Source of the DNA: Chitinophaga lutea
GTDB taxonomy: Bacteria; Bacteroidota; Bacteroidia; Chitinophagales; Chitinophagaceae
DNA length: 64,000 nucleotides
NCBI RefSeq assembly: GCF_003813775.1
Contig: NZ_RPDH01000002.1
Coordinates: forward strand, 806,001 to 870,000
Direction: 5' to 3'
The notes beneath the pieces were generated by a model. The model was not told the origin of the DNA. It worked only from the letters and a program-made list of their open reading frames with translations, and searched no databases. Positions within the stretch are counted from its first letter, which is position 1. The number at the start of each line of letters is the position of its first letter. Below are positions 9,218 to 16,935 of this stretch, piece by piece. The position numbers were made by a program, and so were the translations under genes.

Positions 9218-9982
9218 TTATTCCGCGATGATCACCTTCACCCCGCGCTCCGTCAGCATCCGCACGGTTTCGTGCGGCACCAGGTTGTCGGTGATGATAT
9301 AATCCACCTGCTCGAGGCTGCAGATGCGGCCGATGCCGCGGCGGTCGAACTTGGAGCTGTCGGCCATCACTACAACGGTTTGCGACAGGCCGATCATTTT
9401 CATGTTGAGGCTCGCTTCGGAGAGGTTCGTGATGGACAGCCCGAATTCCGGGTCGATGCCGTCTACCCCCACAAACAATACCCCGCAGGAAATATCGTCG
9501 AGCAGCCGCTCGGCGAACGAGCCCGCGGCGGCGGAAGAGCTCTGGTGGATCAGGCCGCCGATCTGGAGCACGTCTACATGCGGGCGGTTGCACAATTCCA
9601 GCGCCACTTTCAGCGCCGGCGTGATCACGGTGAGATGTTTGGCCGGATGCAGCGCACGGGCCAGCTCAAACACCGTGGTGCCCGAGCCGATAATGATCGA
9701 ATCGTTCTGGCCGATGAGGCTCAAAGCCGCCTTGGCGATCTTTTTCTTTTCCTCCGACTTGATGAATTCCTTTTCGTTGATGGGGCGCTCGATAGTATAG
9801 GGGTTCTGGGTGGAACCGCCGCCCTTGGTACGGTACAACAGCTTTTTTTCTTCCAGCAGCTTCAGGTCTTTCCGGATGGTCACCCCTGAAACCTGCAATG
9901 ATTCACTCAATTCCTGGATATCCACCCGGCCGTTCTCCTGCAGTTTCTGGAGGATCAGCTGGTGCCTGTCGGTAATATTCAT
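9218..9982 (-). CDS. DeoR/GlpR-family transcriptional regulator
   Basis: 254 aa. Residues 1-57 form the DeoR winged helix-turn-helix (RHQLILQKLQENGRVDIQEL, then VSGVTIRKDLKLLEEKKLL); residues about 75-230 form the sugar-phosphate isomerase-like sensor domain, with the conserved GSGTTVFELARAL, DGID and MADSSKF motifs that bind a phosphorylated sugar effector. It is transcribed away from the polyol operon that begins at 10232, the usual arrangement for a local repressor. A palindrome inside the operon's promoter (10160-10175) is the best candidate operator. The effector is probably a phosphorylated intermediate made by one of the two FGGY kinases; this is inference. Confidence 0.9.
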   Translation of the reverse strand: MNITDRHQLILQKLQENGRVDIQELSESLQVSGVTIRKDLKLLEEKKLLYRTKGGGSTQNPYTIERPINEKEFIKSEEKKKIAKAALSLIGQNDSIIIGSGTTVFELARALHPAKHLTVITPALKVALELCNRPHVDVLQIGGLIHQSSSAAAGSFAERLLDDISCGVLFVGVDGIDPEFGLSITNLSEASLNMKMIGLSQTVVVMADSSKFDRRGIGRICSLEQVDYIITDNLVPHETVRMLTERGVKVIIAE

Positions 9983-10019
9983 ATACGGACGATCTTCTTT
10001 TTGTTAAAATTCCTTTCAC

Positions 10020-10027
10020 CAAAATTA
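10020..10027 (-). promoter_or_regulatory. -7 promoter box of the DeoR gene
   Basis: Minus strand reads TAATTTTG, an exact TAnnTTTG match, 37 bp before the regulator's start codon. No TTG at the right spacing was found. Confidence 0.4.
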
Positions 10028-10154
10028 CACTTTTCTACCAAAAAACCCGGGCGACCTGTCTGGCTTAACCCGTTGTTAACCGGCATTCCCGTGCTTACAA
10101 AGGCGTTCGAATGGCTGTTTTGTTTGCTTTCACTCGGTTTATTTTATTTAAATT

Positions 10155-10184
10155 TTGTTAAATTAAGTTTAATTTCTACTTTGC
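10155..10184 (+). promoter_or_regulatory. Promoter of the polyol operon
   Basis: TTG at 10155-10157, then 19 bp, then TACTTTGC at 10177-10184: the -33/-7 spacing typical of Bacteroidota, with a -7 box one base shorter than TAnnTTTG. The AT-rich spacer carries a perfect palindrome described separately. The start codon of the permease is 48 bp downstream. Confidence 0.55.
10160..10175. promoter_or_regulatory. Candidate DeoR operator
   Basis: Perfect inverted repeat AAATTAA-GT-TTAATTT located between the -33 and -7 boxes. Its position would let a bound repressor block RNA polymerase. Assignment to the adjacent DeoR regulator is inference from context. Confidence 0.4.
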
Positions 10185-10231
10185 AGGAACAAGATTTCCA
10201 CGATCCATTTTCACCACACAACTGATACCAC

Positions 10232-11491
10232 ATGTCAACGTTTTATGAAAAAACAGGAATTCCTAAACAATTATTATGGGGGTATATCGGCATCATGATC
10301 TTCATGATGGGCGATGGTATCGAGCAGGGCTGGCTAAGCCCGTACCTGGTAGATCACGGCATGAGCGTGCAGCAAAGCGCCACCCTTTTTACCGTGTACG
10401 GCATCACCATCGCCATTTCCGCCTGGTTTTCGGGCGTACTGGCGGAAGGCTTCGGCGTCAAGCGTACCATGGCGGCGGGTTTGTTGCTCTATTGCCTGGG
10501 TACGGTCGGTTTTGTGGGCTTCGGCATGCCGGAGCTGAATTTCCCCGTGATGCTGCTCACCTATGCGCTCCGCGGTTTCGGCTATCCCCTGTTCGCCTAT
10601 TCTTTCCTCGTCTGGATCGCTTACAGCAGCCCGCAGAAACAGCTGGGCCGCGCGGTGGGCTGGTTCTGGTTCGTATTCACCGGCGGGTTGAACGTGCTTG
10701 GCGCTTATTATTCCAGCTGGGCCATCACTCAATTCGGCCATCTCAATACTTTATGGACCTCGTTGTTCTGGGCATTGCTCGGCGCTTTCTTCGCCCTCGT
10801 GCTCAACAGGAACAGCGCGCAGAAAACGGCGGCGGCACCGGGCAACCGCGCCCAGGAACTGATCAAGGGGCTTACCATCGTCAGGGAAGAACCGAAAGTA
10901 TTGCTGGGCGGCATCGTGCGCGTGATCAACACCACGGCGCAGTTCGCCTTCCCGGTGTTCCTTCCCATGTACATGGCGCGCCATGGTTTCGATACCACGC
11001 AGTGGCTCCAGATCTGGGGCACCATCTTCACGGCCAACATCATCTTTAACCTGATTTTCGGGTTCGTGGGCGACCGCCTCGGCTGGCGCAACACCATCAT
11101 GTGGTTCGGCGGCGCAGGCTGCGCGGCCACCACCCTGCTGTTCTATTATTCCCCGCAGATCTGGGAAGGCAGTTTCTGGATGGTAATGACGGCCGGCGTA
11201 CTCTGGGGCGCGTTCCTTGCAGGCTATGTGCCTTTAACGGCACTGGTGCCCTCGCTCGTACAAAAAGACAAAGGCGCCGCCATGGCTATCCTCAACCTGG
11301 GCGCCGGCCTGCCGGTGTTCGTGGGGCCCGCCATCGTGGGGCTTTTCATCGGCGTGGCGGGAGAAGAAGGCGTGATCTGGATACTGGCGGTGCTGTATGT
11401 GATCAGCGCCATCCTGGCCCGCTTCATCACCCTGCCGGACAATGCTAAAACGCTTCATCATCATACGATTAAAACAGAACAATACGCATGA
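10232..11491 (+). CDS. Polyol-permease-type MFS transporter
   Basis: 419 aa, twelve predicted membrane helices. The N-terminal segment GDGIEQGWLSPYLVDHGMS and the following YGITIAISAWFSGVLAEGFG and RGFGYPLFAYSFLVW stretches match what I know of the polyol permease subfamily (RbtT/DalT/CsbX type), which takes up ribitol, D-arabinitol and similar sugar alcohols by proton symport. It is the first gene of a six-gene operon and its stop overlaps the next start (ATGA at 11488). Expression is probably controlled by the divergent DeoR regulator. The substrate is not fixed by sequence; a sugar alcohol or short sugar acid is the likeliest. Confidence 0.85.
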   Translation: MSTFYEKTGIPKQLLWGYIGIMIFMMGDGIEQGWLSPYLVDHGMSVQQSATLFTVYGITIAISAWFSGVLAEGFGVKRTMAAGLLLYCLGTVGFVGFGMPELNFPVMLLTYALRGFGYPLFAYSFLVWIAYSSPQKQLGRAVGWFWFVFTGGLNVLGAYYSSWAITQFGHLNTLWTSLFWALLGAFFALVLNRNSAQKTAAAPGNRAQELIKGLTIVREEPKVLLGGIVRVINTTAQFAFPVFLPMYMARHGFDTTQWLQIWGTIFTANIIFNLIFGFVGDRLGWRNTIMWFGGAGCAATTLLFYYSPQIWEGSFWMVMTAGVLWGAFLAGYVPLTALVPSLVQKDKGAAMAILNLGAGLPVFVGPAIVGLFIGVAGEEGVIWILAVLYVISAILARFITLPDNAKTLHHHTIKTEQYA

Positions 11492-12495
11492 GAATTTTGA
11501 TCACAGCCCCGTATCACGATAAGGGCCTGAAAGAGATAGCACAACAGTTCGGAGATGTGGCGTACCGGTCGTGGAAACCCAACGGCCGCGCCTGGAACGA
11601 AGAAGAACTGCTGGCGCTGCTGGAGGAAACGAATGCGGACGCACTCATCACGGAACACGATCATGTCACCGAACGGGTGATCGCCGCCAACCCGCAACTG
11701 CAGTTCATCGGCGTATGCCGCGGCACACCGTCGAACGTGGCGGTACCGAAGGCCACCGAAATGGGCATTCCCGTATTTTTCACGCCGGCCCGCAACGCGC
11801 AGGCCGTGGCGGAAATGTTCATCTCCAACGTGATCATGCTGCTGCGCAACACCATCCCCGGCATCAACTGGCTGAAAGGCCGGCAGTGGCAGGAAGGGGC
11901 GCACGATTCGTACCTGCACTTCAAAGGCAACGAACTGGCGGGCAAAACCATCGGCATGGTGGGCTTCGGCGCCATCGGCCAGCTCATCGCCCGGATGGTG
12001 CGGGATTATCCCTGCAACATCCAGTTCTTTGATCCCTATGTGAAGGAACACGACCCGGCTTACCGCCAGCTGGGCATCGAAGAACTGTTCGCTACGAGCG
12101 ATATCGTGTCCATTCACCTGCCGGTGACCGCGGAAACCAAAGGCATGATCAACGCGAGTTTGTTGACAAAGATGAAAAAAGACGCCATTTTTGTAAATAC
12201 CGCCAGGGCGGCCGTTGTGAAACGGGAAGCCCTGCTGGATGTGCTGGAAAAAAACGCCATCCGCGGCGCCATACTCGATGTGTTCGACAACGAGCCGCCC
12301 GATGCGCTCGACTACCGCATCATCGATATGCCGCACGTGATCGCTACCCCGCACATTGCCGGCGCCACCTTCGAAGTGGAAGACCACCACGTGGAAATCC
12401 TCAACAGGGCGCTGCATCAGTGGTTCGGCAACGGCAATAAATCCATCGCGGAGCTTGCCAATAAAGAAATACGCTCAATTCACGTCAATGGCTAA
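11488..12495 (+). CDS. D-isomer-specific 2-hydroxyacid dehydrogenase
   Basis: 335 aa of the PGDH-like NAD-dependent family. The Rossmann motif GMVGFGAIGQ sits near residue 156, and the catalytic Arg, Glu and His are seen in NTARAAVV, DVFDNEPPD and ATPHIAGAT. The family interconverts 2-hydroxy and 2-keto acids (phosphoglycerate, glycerate, lactate and others). There is no ACT domain, so it is not a standard serine-biosynthesis SerA. Translation is coupled to the permease (4-nt overlap) and to the first kinase (8-nt overlap). It is the only oxidoreductase in the operon, so it probably carries out the redox step on the imported compound or its product. Confidence 0.87.
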   Translation: MRILITAPYHDKGLKEIAQQFGDVAYRSWKPNGRAWNEEELLALLEETNADALITEHDHVTERVIAANPQLQFIGVCRGTPSNVAVPKATEMGIPVFFTPARNAQAVAEMFISNVIMLLRNTIPGINWLKGRQWQEGAHDSYLHFKGNELAGKTIGMVGFGAIGQLIARMVRDYPCNIQFFDPYVKEHDPAYRQLGIEELFATSDIVSIHLPVTAETKGMINASLLTKMKKDAIFVNTARAAVVKREALLDVLEKNAIRGAILDVFDNEPPDALDYRIIDMPHVIATPHIAGATFEVEDHHVEILNRALHQWFGNGNKSIAELANKEIRSIHVNG

Positions 12496-13927
12496 CGATC
12501 ACGCATATATTATTGTAGATATCGGCACGGGGAACGTGCGCGTGGCCGCCGCCACACAAAAAGGCGAAGTGCTCGGCGTGGCGCGGGAAGACATCGTGTA
12601 TGTCAACGACGAACTGTATCCCGATGCACTGTACTTCGACCCGCAACAGCTCTGGCAGCAGGTATTGCGCCTCGCCGCACAGGTGATCCCCAAAGAGAAG
12701 ATAGTCAAAGCCATCACCGCCACCAGCCAGCGCGAAGGCATCGTGCTCCTGTCGGCTTCCGGGCAGCCGCTGATCGGCCTCCCCAACATCGACCACCGCG
12801 GCCGGGAATGGGAGCACATCATGGCCGATAAAAGCCGGGTGTACCAACTCACGGGCCGCTACCCCACCTCCCTGTTTTCCGCCATGAAACTGGTGGGCAT
12901 CCGGGAGCGGCGGCCGGACGTCTGGGCGCAAACCGCCTCCTTCCTCAGCATCAGCAACTGGATAGAATACCAGCTCGGCGGCGTCAGCCGGTACGAGCAT
13001 TCGCAGGCTTCCGAAACGCTGCTCTACGACGTGGCGCGGCAGCAATGGAGCCCCGAGCTCTGCCAGGTGTTCGGGCTGAGCGAATCCCTGCTCCCGCCTA
13101 TCGCCGCCTCTGCATCCATCCTGGGTAACATACTCCCGGAAGTAGCGGACGCGCTGCAACTGGATAAAACCGTACAGATCGTGGTGGGCGGCGGCGATAC
13201 GCAGCTGGCCATCAAAAGCACCCGGCCGGCGGTGGACGATATGGTGATCGTATCGGGCACCACCACACCCATCGTGAAACTAACGGGAACATATACACTC
13301 GATGAAGACGAAAGGACCTGGACGAGCCGCGACATCGAGAACGGCCGTTTTGTGTTCGAAGCCAACGCCGGCGTTACGGGCCTGAACTACCAGCGGCTGA
13401 AAGAAATTTTTTACCCGAACGAAGGTTACGATGTAATCGAGCAGGAACTGGCGGCCAATACGCACACTTTCTGCATGGCCTCCCTCGGTTCGCTGCTGGC
13501 GGATGAAGAAGTGTCGCTCACCCGCGGCGGTTTCATCTTCCCCACCCCGGTCAGCCACCTGCTTACCCGCGGTTCCTTCGTATGGGCCACCATTCTCGAC
13601 ATTGCCTGTTCCATTGTCCGCAACTACCGCATCCTCGCGGAAGTGGCCGGCCACGAGCCCGACTACATCTGGGGCTGCGGCGGCGGTTTGCAGAGCAGGG
13701 TGCTGCGCCAGCTCATCGCCAACCTCACCGGTAAAAAAGTGCAGATGCGGCATGAGTTCCAGCAATCGTCGGCCGTAGGCGGCGCGCTGCTCTGCAATGA
13801 AGCGCTGCAGCTGGACGTGGAAATGGAAGGGCGCACGGAAACGGTATACCCGCAGGACGAAGCGCATTATGCAACACTGTACGCGGAATGGGAAAAAACA
13901 AGGAACCATTTCAGGAACATGAATTGA
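12488..13927 (+). CDS. FGGY-family carbohydrate kinase (first of a tandem pair)
   Basis: 479 aa. The N-terminal FGGY/actin-like ATPase domain begins IVDIGTGNVRVAAA (phosphate 1 motif); TSQREGIVLL and NIDHRGREW are in the sugar-binding region; the C-terminal domain has the ATP-binding VVGGGDTQLAIKS, IVSGTTTPI and GCGGGLQSRVLRQLIANLTG stretches. FGGY kinases phosphorylate pentuloses, tetruloses, glycerol, gluconate or autoinducer-2; sequence alone does not decide which. The frame stays open well upstream (12356), but ATG 12488 begins exactly at the conserved strand and overlaps the dehydrogenase stop by 8 nt. The next gene starts one base after its stop. Confidence 0.88.
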   Translation: MANDHAYIIVDIGTGNVRVAAATQKGEVLGVAREDIVYVNDELYPDALYFDPQQLWQQVLRLAAQVIPKEKIVKAITATSQREGIVLLSASGQPLIGLPNIDHRGREWEHIMADKSRVYQLTGRYPTSLFSAMKLVGIRERRPDVWAQTASFLSISNWIEYQLGGVSRYEHSQASETLLYDVARQQWSPELCQVFGLSESLLPPIAASASILGNILPEVADALQLDKTVQIVVGGGDTQLAIKSTRPAVDDMVIVSGTTTPIVKLTGTYTLDEDERTWTSRDIENGRFVFEANAGVTGLNYQRLKEIFYPNEGYDVIEQELAANTHTFCMASLGSLLADEEVSLTRGGFIFPTPVSHLLTRGSFVWATILDIACSIVRNYRILAEVAGHEPDYIWGCGGGLQSRVLRQLIANLTGKKVQMRHEFQQSSAVGGALLCNEALQLDVEMEGRTETVYPQDEAHYATLYAEWEKTRNHFRNMN

Positions 13928-13928
13928 T

Positions 13929-15341
13929 ATGGATTATTTTATAGGCATAGATGTAGGCACACAGGGCGCGCGCGTGCTCCTGGCCGACGAAACGGGCCGG
14001 CCGGTGGCGGCATTCGAAGAACAGTTCCCGCTGCACCGCGAGGAACAGGATCCCGAGCACTGGTGGGCGGCCTGCCTGCGCTGCCTCGAACAATTGCCAA
14101 CCGGATATAACGTCAAAGCCATCGCCGTTACCTCCACCTCCGGCACCATCATTCCCCTGGGCCGCAACGGGCTGCCGCTGCACAACGCGATCATGTACAG
14201 CGACGGCAGGCAGGCCGAACAGGGCGCCCGCTGCCGGCAACTGGCGCTGGCGCATCACCCGGACGGCTATACGGGTTTCAACACCAGCAGCGGCCTCCCG
14301 AAAATGCTCTGGTTCATCGAACAGTACCCCCACAAAACGGAGCAGCTGTACAAGTTCATCCATGCCGCCGATTACATCACCGGCAAACTTTGCGGGCGGT
14401 TCGACCGCAGTGACTTTACCAATGTGTTAAAATCCGGTTACGATGTTGAAGGGCAACGCTGGCCGGAATATATTTGGGAAAAATTGCCGCTCCGCAGGGA
14501 GTGGCTCCAGGAGGCGGTGCCCTCCGGTACGCCGCTGGGCCCCGTTACCGCCCGCATCAAAGGGCTGCCGGATAATGTAATGGTGGTAGCCGGCATGACG
14601 GACGGCTGCGCCTCGCAGGTAGCCTCCGGCGCGGTGAACCCGGGCGACTGGAACACCACCATCGGCACCACCCTCGTTGTGAAGGGCGTTACCCTGGCTG
14701 CCGTGAAAGACCCGGAAGACCGGCTGTACAGCCACCGCCATCCCGAAGGATACTGGATGCCCGGCGGCGCCAGCAATACGGGAGCCGACTGGGTCACCAA
14801 ACTGTTCGCCGGCCGCATCGATGCGCTCAATGAAGCCGCGGCGCAACTTTGCCCTACTCCGTACCTGGTATACCCGCTCCTGCAGCGCGGCGAACGTTTC
14901 CCGTTCGTGGCGCCGCAGGCGGAAGGTTTCGCCACTCCCGGCCTCAGCGACGAAGAACATTTCACCGCCGCCATGGAAGGTGTGGCCTATATTGAAAAAC
15001 TGGCGTACGAGATGATCGAAAAGTTATCGGGCGAAAAAGTGAAGGCCGTATACACCGCCGGCGGAGCCAGCAACAGCAACGTATGGCTGCACATCCGCAG
15101 CAACGTGCTCAATCTGCCGCTGTATAAAATGCAGCAGGTGAGCGGCGCAGCCGGGGCGGCCATACTGGCGGCCTCTAAAACCCGCTACCGCTCCGTGATG
15201 GAAGCCGCGGCAGCCATGGCGCATACCGAAAGGATCGTGCGGCCGCAGGCCGGTATTACCGACCTGTATACCGCCACGTACCACCGGTTCAAACAGCAAC
15301 TCACAGAAAAAGGATATATCCCGGAACAGACATATGCTTAA
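13929..15341 (+). CDS. FGGY-family carbohydrate kinase (second of a tandem pair)
   Basis: 470 aa. It opens with FIGIDVGTQGARVLLAD, the FGGY phosphate motif, and carries AVTSTSGTIIPL, MYSDGRQAEQ, GMTDGCASQVASG, TTIGTTLV and the C-terminal YTAGGASNSNVWLHIRSNVL of xylulokinase-like members. It is clearly diverged from the preceding kinase, so the two probably act on different substrates or stereoisomers rather than being a recent duplication. It is followed by an 8-nt overlap with the histidine phosphatase gene. The precise substrate is unknown; a ketopentose or ketotetrose would be consistent with the polyol permease. Confidence 0.88.
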   Translation: MDYFIGIDVGTQGARVLLADETGRPVAAFEEQFPLHREEQDPEHWWAACLRCLEQLPTGYNVKAIAVTSTSGTIIPLGRNGLPLHNAIMYSDGRQAEQGARCRQLALAHHPDGYTGFNTSSGLPKMLWFIEQYPHKTEQLYKFIHAADYITGKLCGRFDRSDFTNVLKSGYDVEGQRWPEYIWEKLPLRREWLQEAVPSGTPLGPVTARIKGLPDNVMVVAGMTDGCASQVASGAVNPGDWNTTIGTTLVVKGVTLAAVKDPEDRLYSHRHPEGYWMPGGASNTGADWVTKLFAGRIDALNEAAAQLCPTPYLVYPLLQRGERFPFVAPQAEGFATPGLSDEEHFTAAMEGVAYIEKLAYEMIEKLSGEKVKAVYTAGGASNSNVWLHIRSNVLNLPLYKMQQVSGAAGAAILAASKTRYRSVMEAAAAMAHTERIVRPQAGITDLYTATYHRFKQQLTEKGYIPEQTYA

Positions 15342-15930
15342 TATATTTTTACTCCGCCACGGCCAGACGGCCTGGAACGCAGACAACAACCGCTACTGCG
15401 GCCGGTCAGACATATCGCTGACCGCCAGGGGCATCCAGCAGGCCGAAGCCGTGAAAGCGCAGCTGCGGCACATCACCTTCGATGGCGTGTACTCCTCCCC
15501 GTTAGAGCGGGCTTTCATGACGGCCAACATCGCTACGGGCGTACACGTGAAAAAAGACAACCGGCTCATCGAGGCGGATTTCGGGGAATGGGAACAAAAA
15601 ACAAAAGAAGAATTCATCGCCGAAGACCCTTCGCTCTGGCATAACTGGATGGCCGACCCCGCATCGCACCGCGCCGGCGGCACCGGTGAAACCGGCATGG
15701 AAATCGTGACCCGCGTAGACGACTTCTTTAACGAGCTCCGCCGCAAACATACGTCCGGCAACATCCTGGTGGCAGCCCACAACGGCGTCAACCGGTTGTA
15801 CCTGGCCTACAAGCTGGGCATGCCCCTGCGTAATTACCGCATGCTGGTGCAGGACAATGCGTCCATCACCATGTTCACCCTCGCGGCAGACGGCGCATTT
15901 ACCTTGGAACACCTGAACTCAAAATTCTGA
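15334..15930 (+). CDS. Histidine phosphatase (phosphoglycerate-mutase-like)
   Basis: 198 aa, cytoplasmic (no signal peptide). The catalytic motif LLRHGQTAWN is at residues 6-15 with the phospho-accepting His, and the second conserved His lies in VAAHNGVNRLYL. SDISLTARGIQQA and VYSSPLERAFMTA are family hallmarks. Branch members dephosphorylate small phosphorylated metabolites (alpha-ribazole phosphate, sugar phosphates) or act as phosphoglycerate mutases. Its position after two kinases suggests it works on an intermediate of the same pathway or limits sugar-phosphate accumulation. Start overlaps the kinase by 8 nt; its stop overlaps the next start (TGATG). Confidence 0.87.
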   Translation: MLNIFLLRHGQTAWNADNNRYCGRSDISLTARGIQQAEAVKAQLRHITFDGVYSSPLERAFMTANIATGVHVKKDNRLIEADFGEWEQKTKEEFIAEDPSLWHNWMADPASHRAGGTGETGMEIVTRVDDFFNELRRKHTSGNILVAAHNGVNRLYLAYKLGMPLRNYRMLVQDNASITMFTLAADGAFTLEHLNSKF

Positions 15931-16865
15931 TGATGCATAAAAAGATACTGGCCGCCAGCCTGGCCATTTGCAGCTTCCTGACCGCCGGCGCACAGTCCGG
16001 CCCCCTGCACGTGCTCGACATTAAAAACGCCGCCGCGCTAAGGGAGTTTTTCCATTACACCGGCAAAGACATTCCCTTCATCAGCGGCCACCGCGGCGGC
16101 ATCAACAAAGGGTTCCCGGAAAACAGCATCGAGGCGCTCGACAACACGCTCCGCCACACCCATGCCACTTTCGAGATCGACCCGCGCCTGACGAAAGACA
16201 GCGTCATCGTGCTCATGCACGACGCCACGCTCGACCGTACCACCACCGGCAAAGGTAAAGTAGGCGACTACACCCTGGCCGAACTGAAACAACTGAAGCT
16301 GAAGGATATCGACGGCAACGTCACCGAATACCGCATCCCCACGCTCGAAGAAATGATCCGCTGGGCGAAAGGCAAAACCGTGCTCATCCTCGATAAAAAA
16401 GACGTGCCCTTCCAGATGACGGCCGACATCATCCGGCGCAACAAAGCCGAAGGACATGTGATGGTGACCGTGCATTCCGCCAAAGAAGCGAAATGGTACC
16501 ACGAGCGGAACAGGGAAATCGTGTTCGAGGCGTTCGTCAAAACGCAGAAGGCCCTGGAAGAATATGAAGCGGAGAAAATCCCCTGGAGCCACATCATGGC
16601 TTATGTAGGGCCGGATAACAAACCCGAGCTGAAACCGCTTTACGAAAACCTGAACAAACGCGGCGTGATGTGCATGATTTCCACGGCGCCCACTTACGAC
16701 AAACTGCCGGATGCGGCGGAGCGTACAAAAGCGTACCGGTCCATTATCGAAAAAGGCGCCAGCCTCATCGAAGCCGACCGCTCCATCGAAGCAGCGGAAG
16801 CTATCAAACCCCTGCTGCCGAAAAGCAGCGCGAAGTCGAAATTCTTTAAGCTGGCAAAAAAATAA
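15930..16865 (+). CDS. Exported glycerophosphodiester phosphodiesterase-family protein
   Basis: 311 aa with a signal peptide (about residues 1-21, ending TAGAQ). The GDPD catalytic His/Glu are in SGHRGGINKGFPENS, the Ca2+-binding acidic pair in FEIDPRL, and the second catalytic His in VLMHDATLDRTTTGKG. The family hydrolyses glycerophosphodiesters to sn-glycerol-3-phosphate and an alcohol. It is the last gene of the polyol operon and the only exported one, so it may release the alcohol or phosphopolyol that the permease takes up. ATG codons at 15930 and 15933 are both possible; the first overlaps the phosphatase stop. The terminator at 16900 follows. Confidence 0.87.
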   Translation: MMHKKILAASLAICSFLTAGAQSGPLHVLDIKNAAALREFFHYTGKDIPFISGHRGGINKGFPENSIEALDNTLRHTHATFEIDPRLTKDSVIVLMHDATLDRTTTGKGKVGDYTLAELKQLKLKDIDGNVTEYRIPTLEEMIRWAKGKTVLILDKKDVPFQMTADIIRRNKAEGHVMVTVHSAKEAKWYHERNREIVFEAFVKTQKALEEYEAEKIPWSHIMAYVGPDNKPELKPLYENLNKRGVMCMISTAPTYDKLPDAAERTKAYRSIIEKGASLIEADRSIEAAEAIKPLLPKSSAKSKFFKLAKK

Positions 16866-16899
16866 TACCCTATACCTGTAATTGTCATATCGTCGTAAC

Positions 16900-16929
16900 A
16901 CGAAAGCCTCCGTCAATGGAGGCTTTCGT
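16900..16929. terminator. Intrinsic terminator of the polyol operon
   Basis: Perfect 12-bp stem ACGAAAGCCTCC / GGAGGCTTTCGT with a six-base loop, followed by ATTTT. It lies between convergent genes and may serve both. Confidence 0.85.
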
Positions 16930-16935
16930 ATTTTA

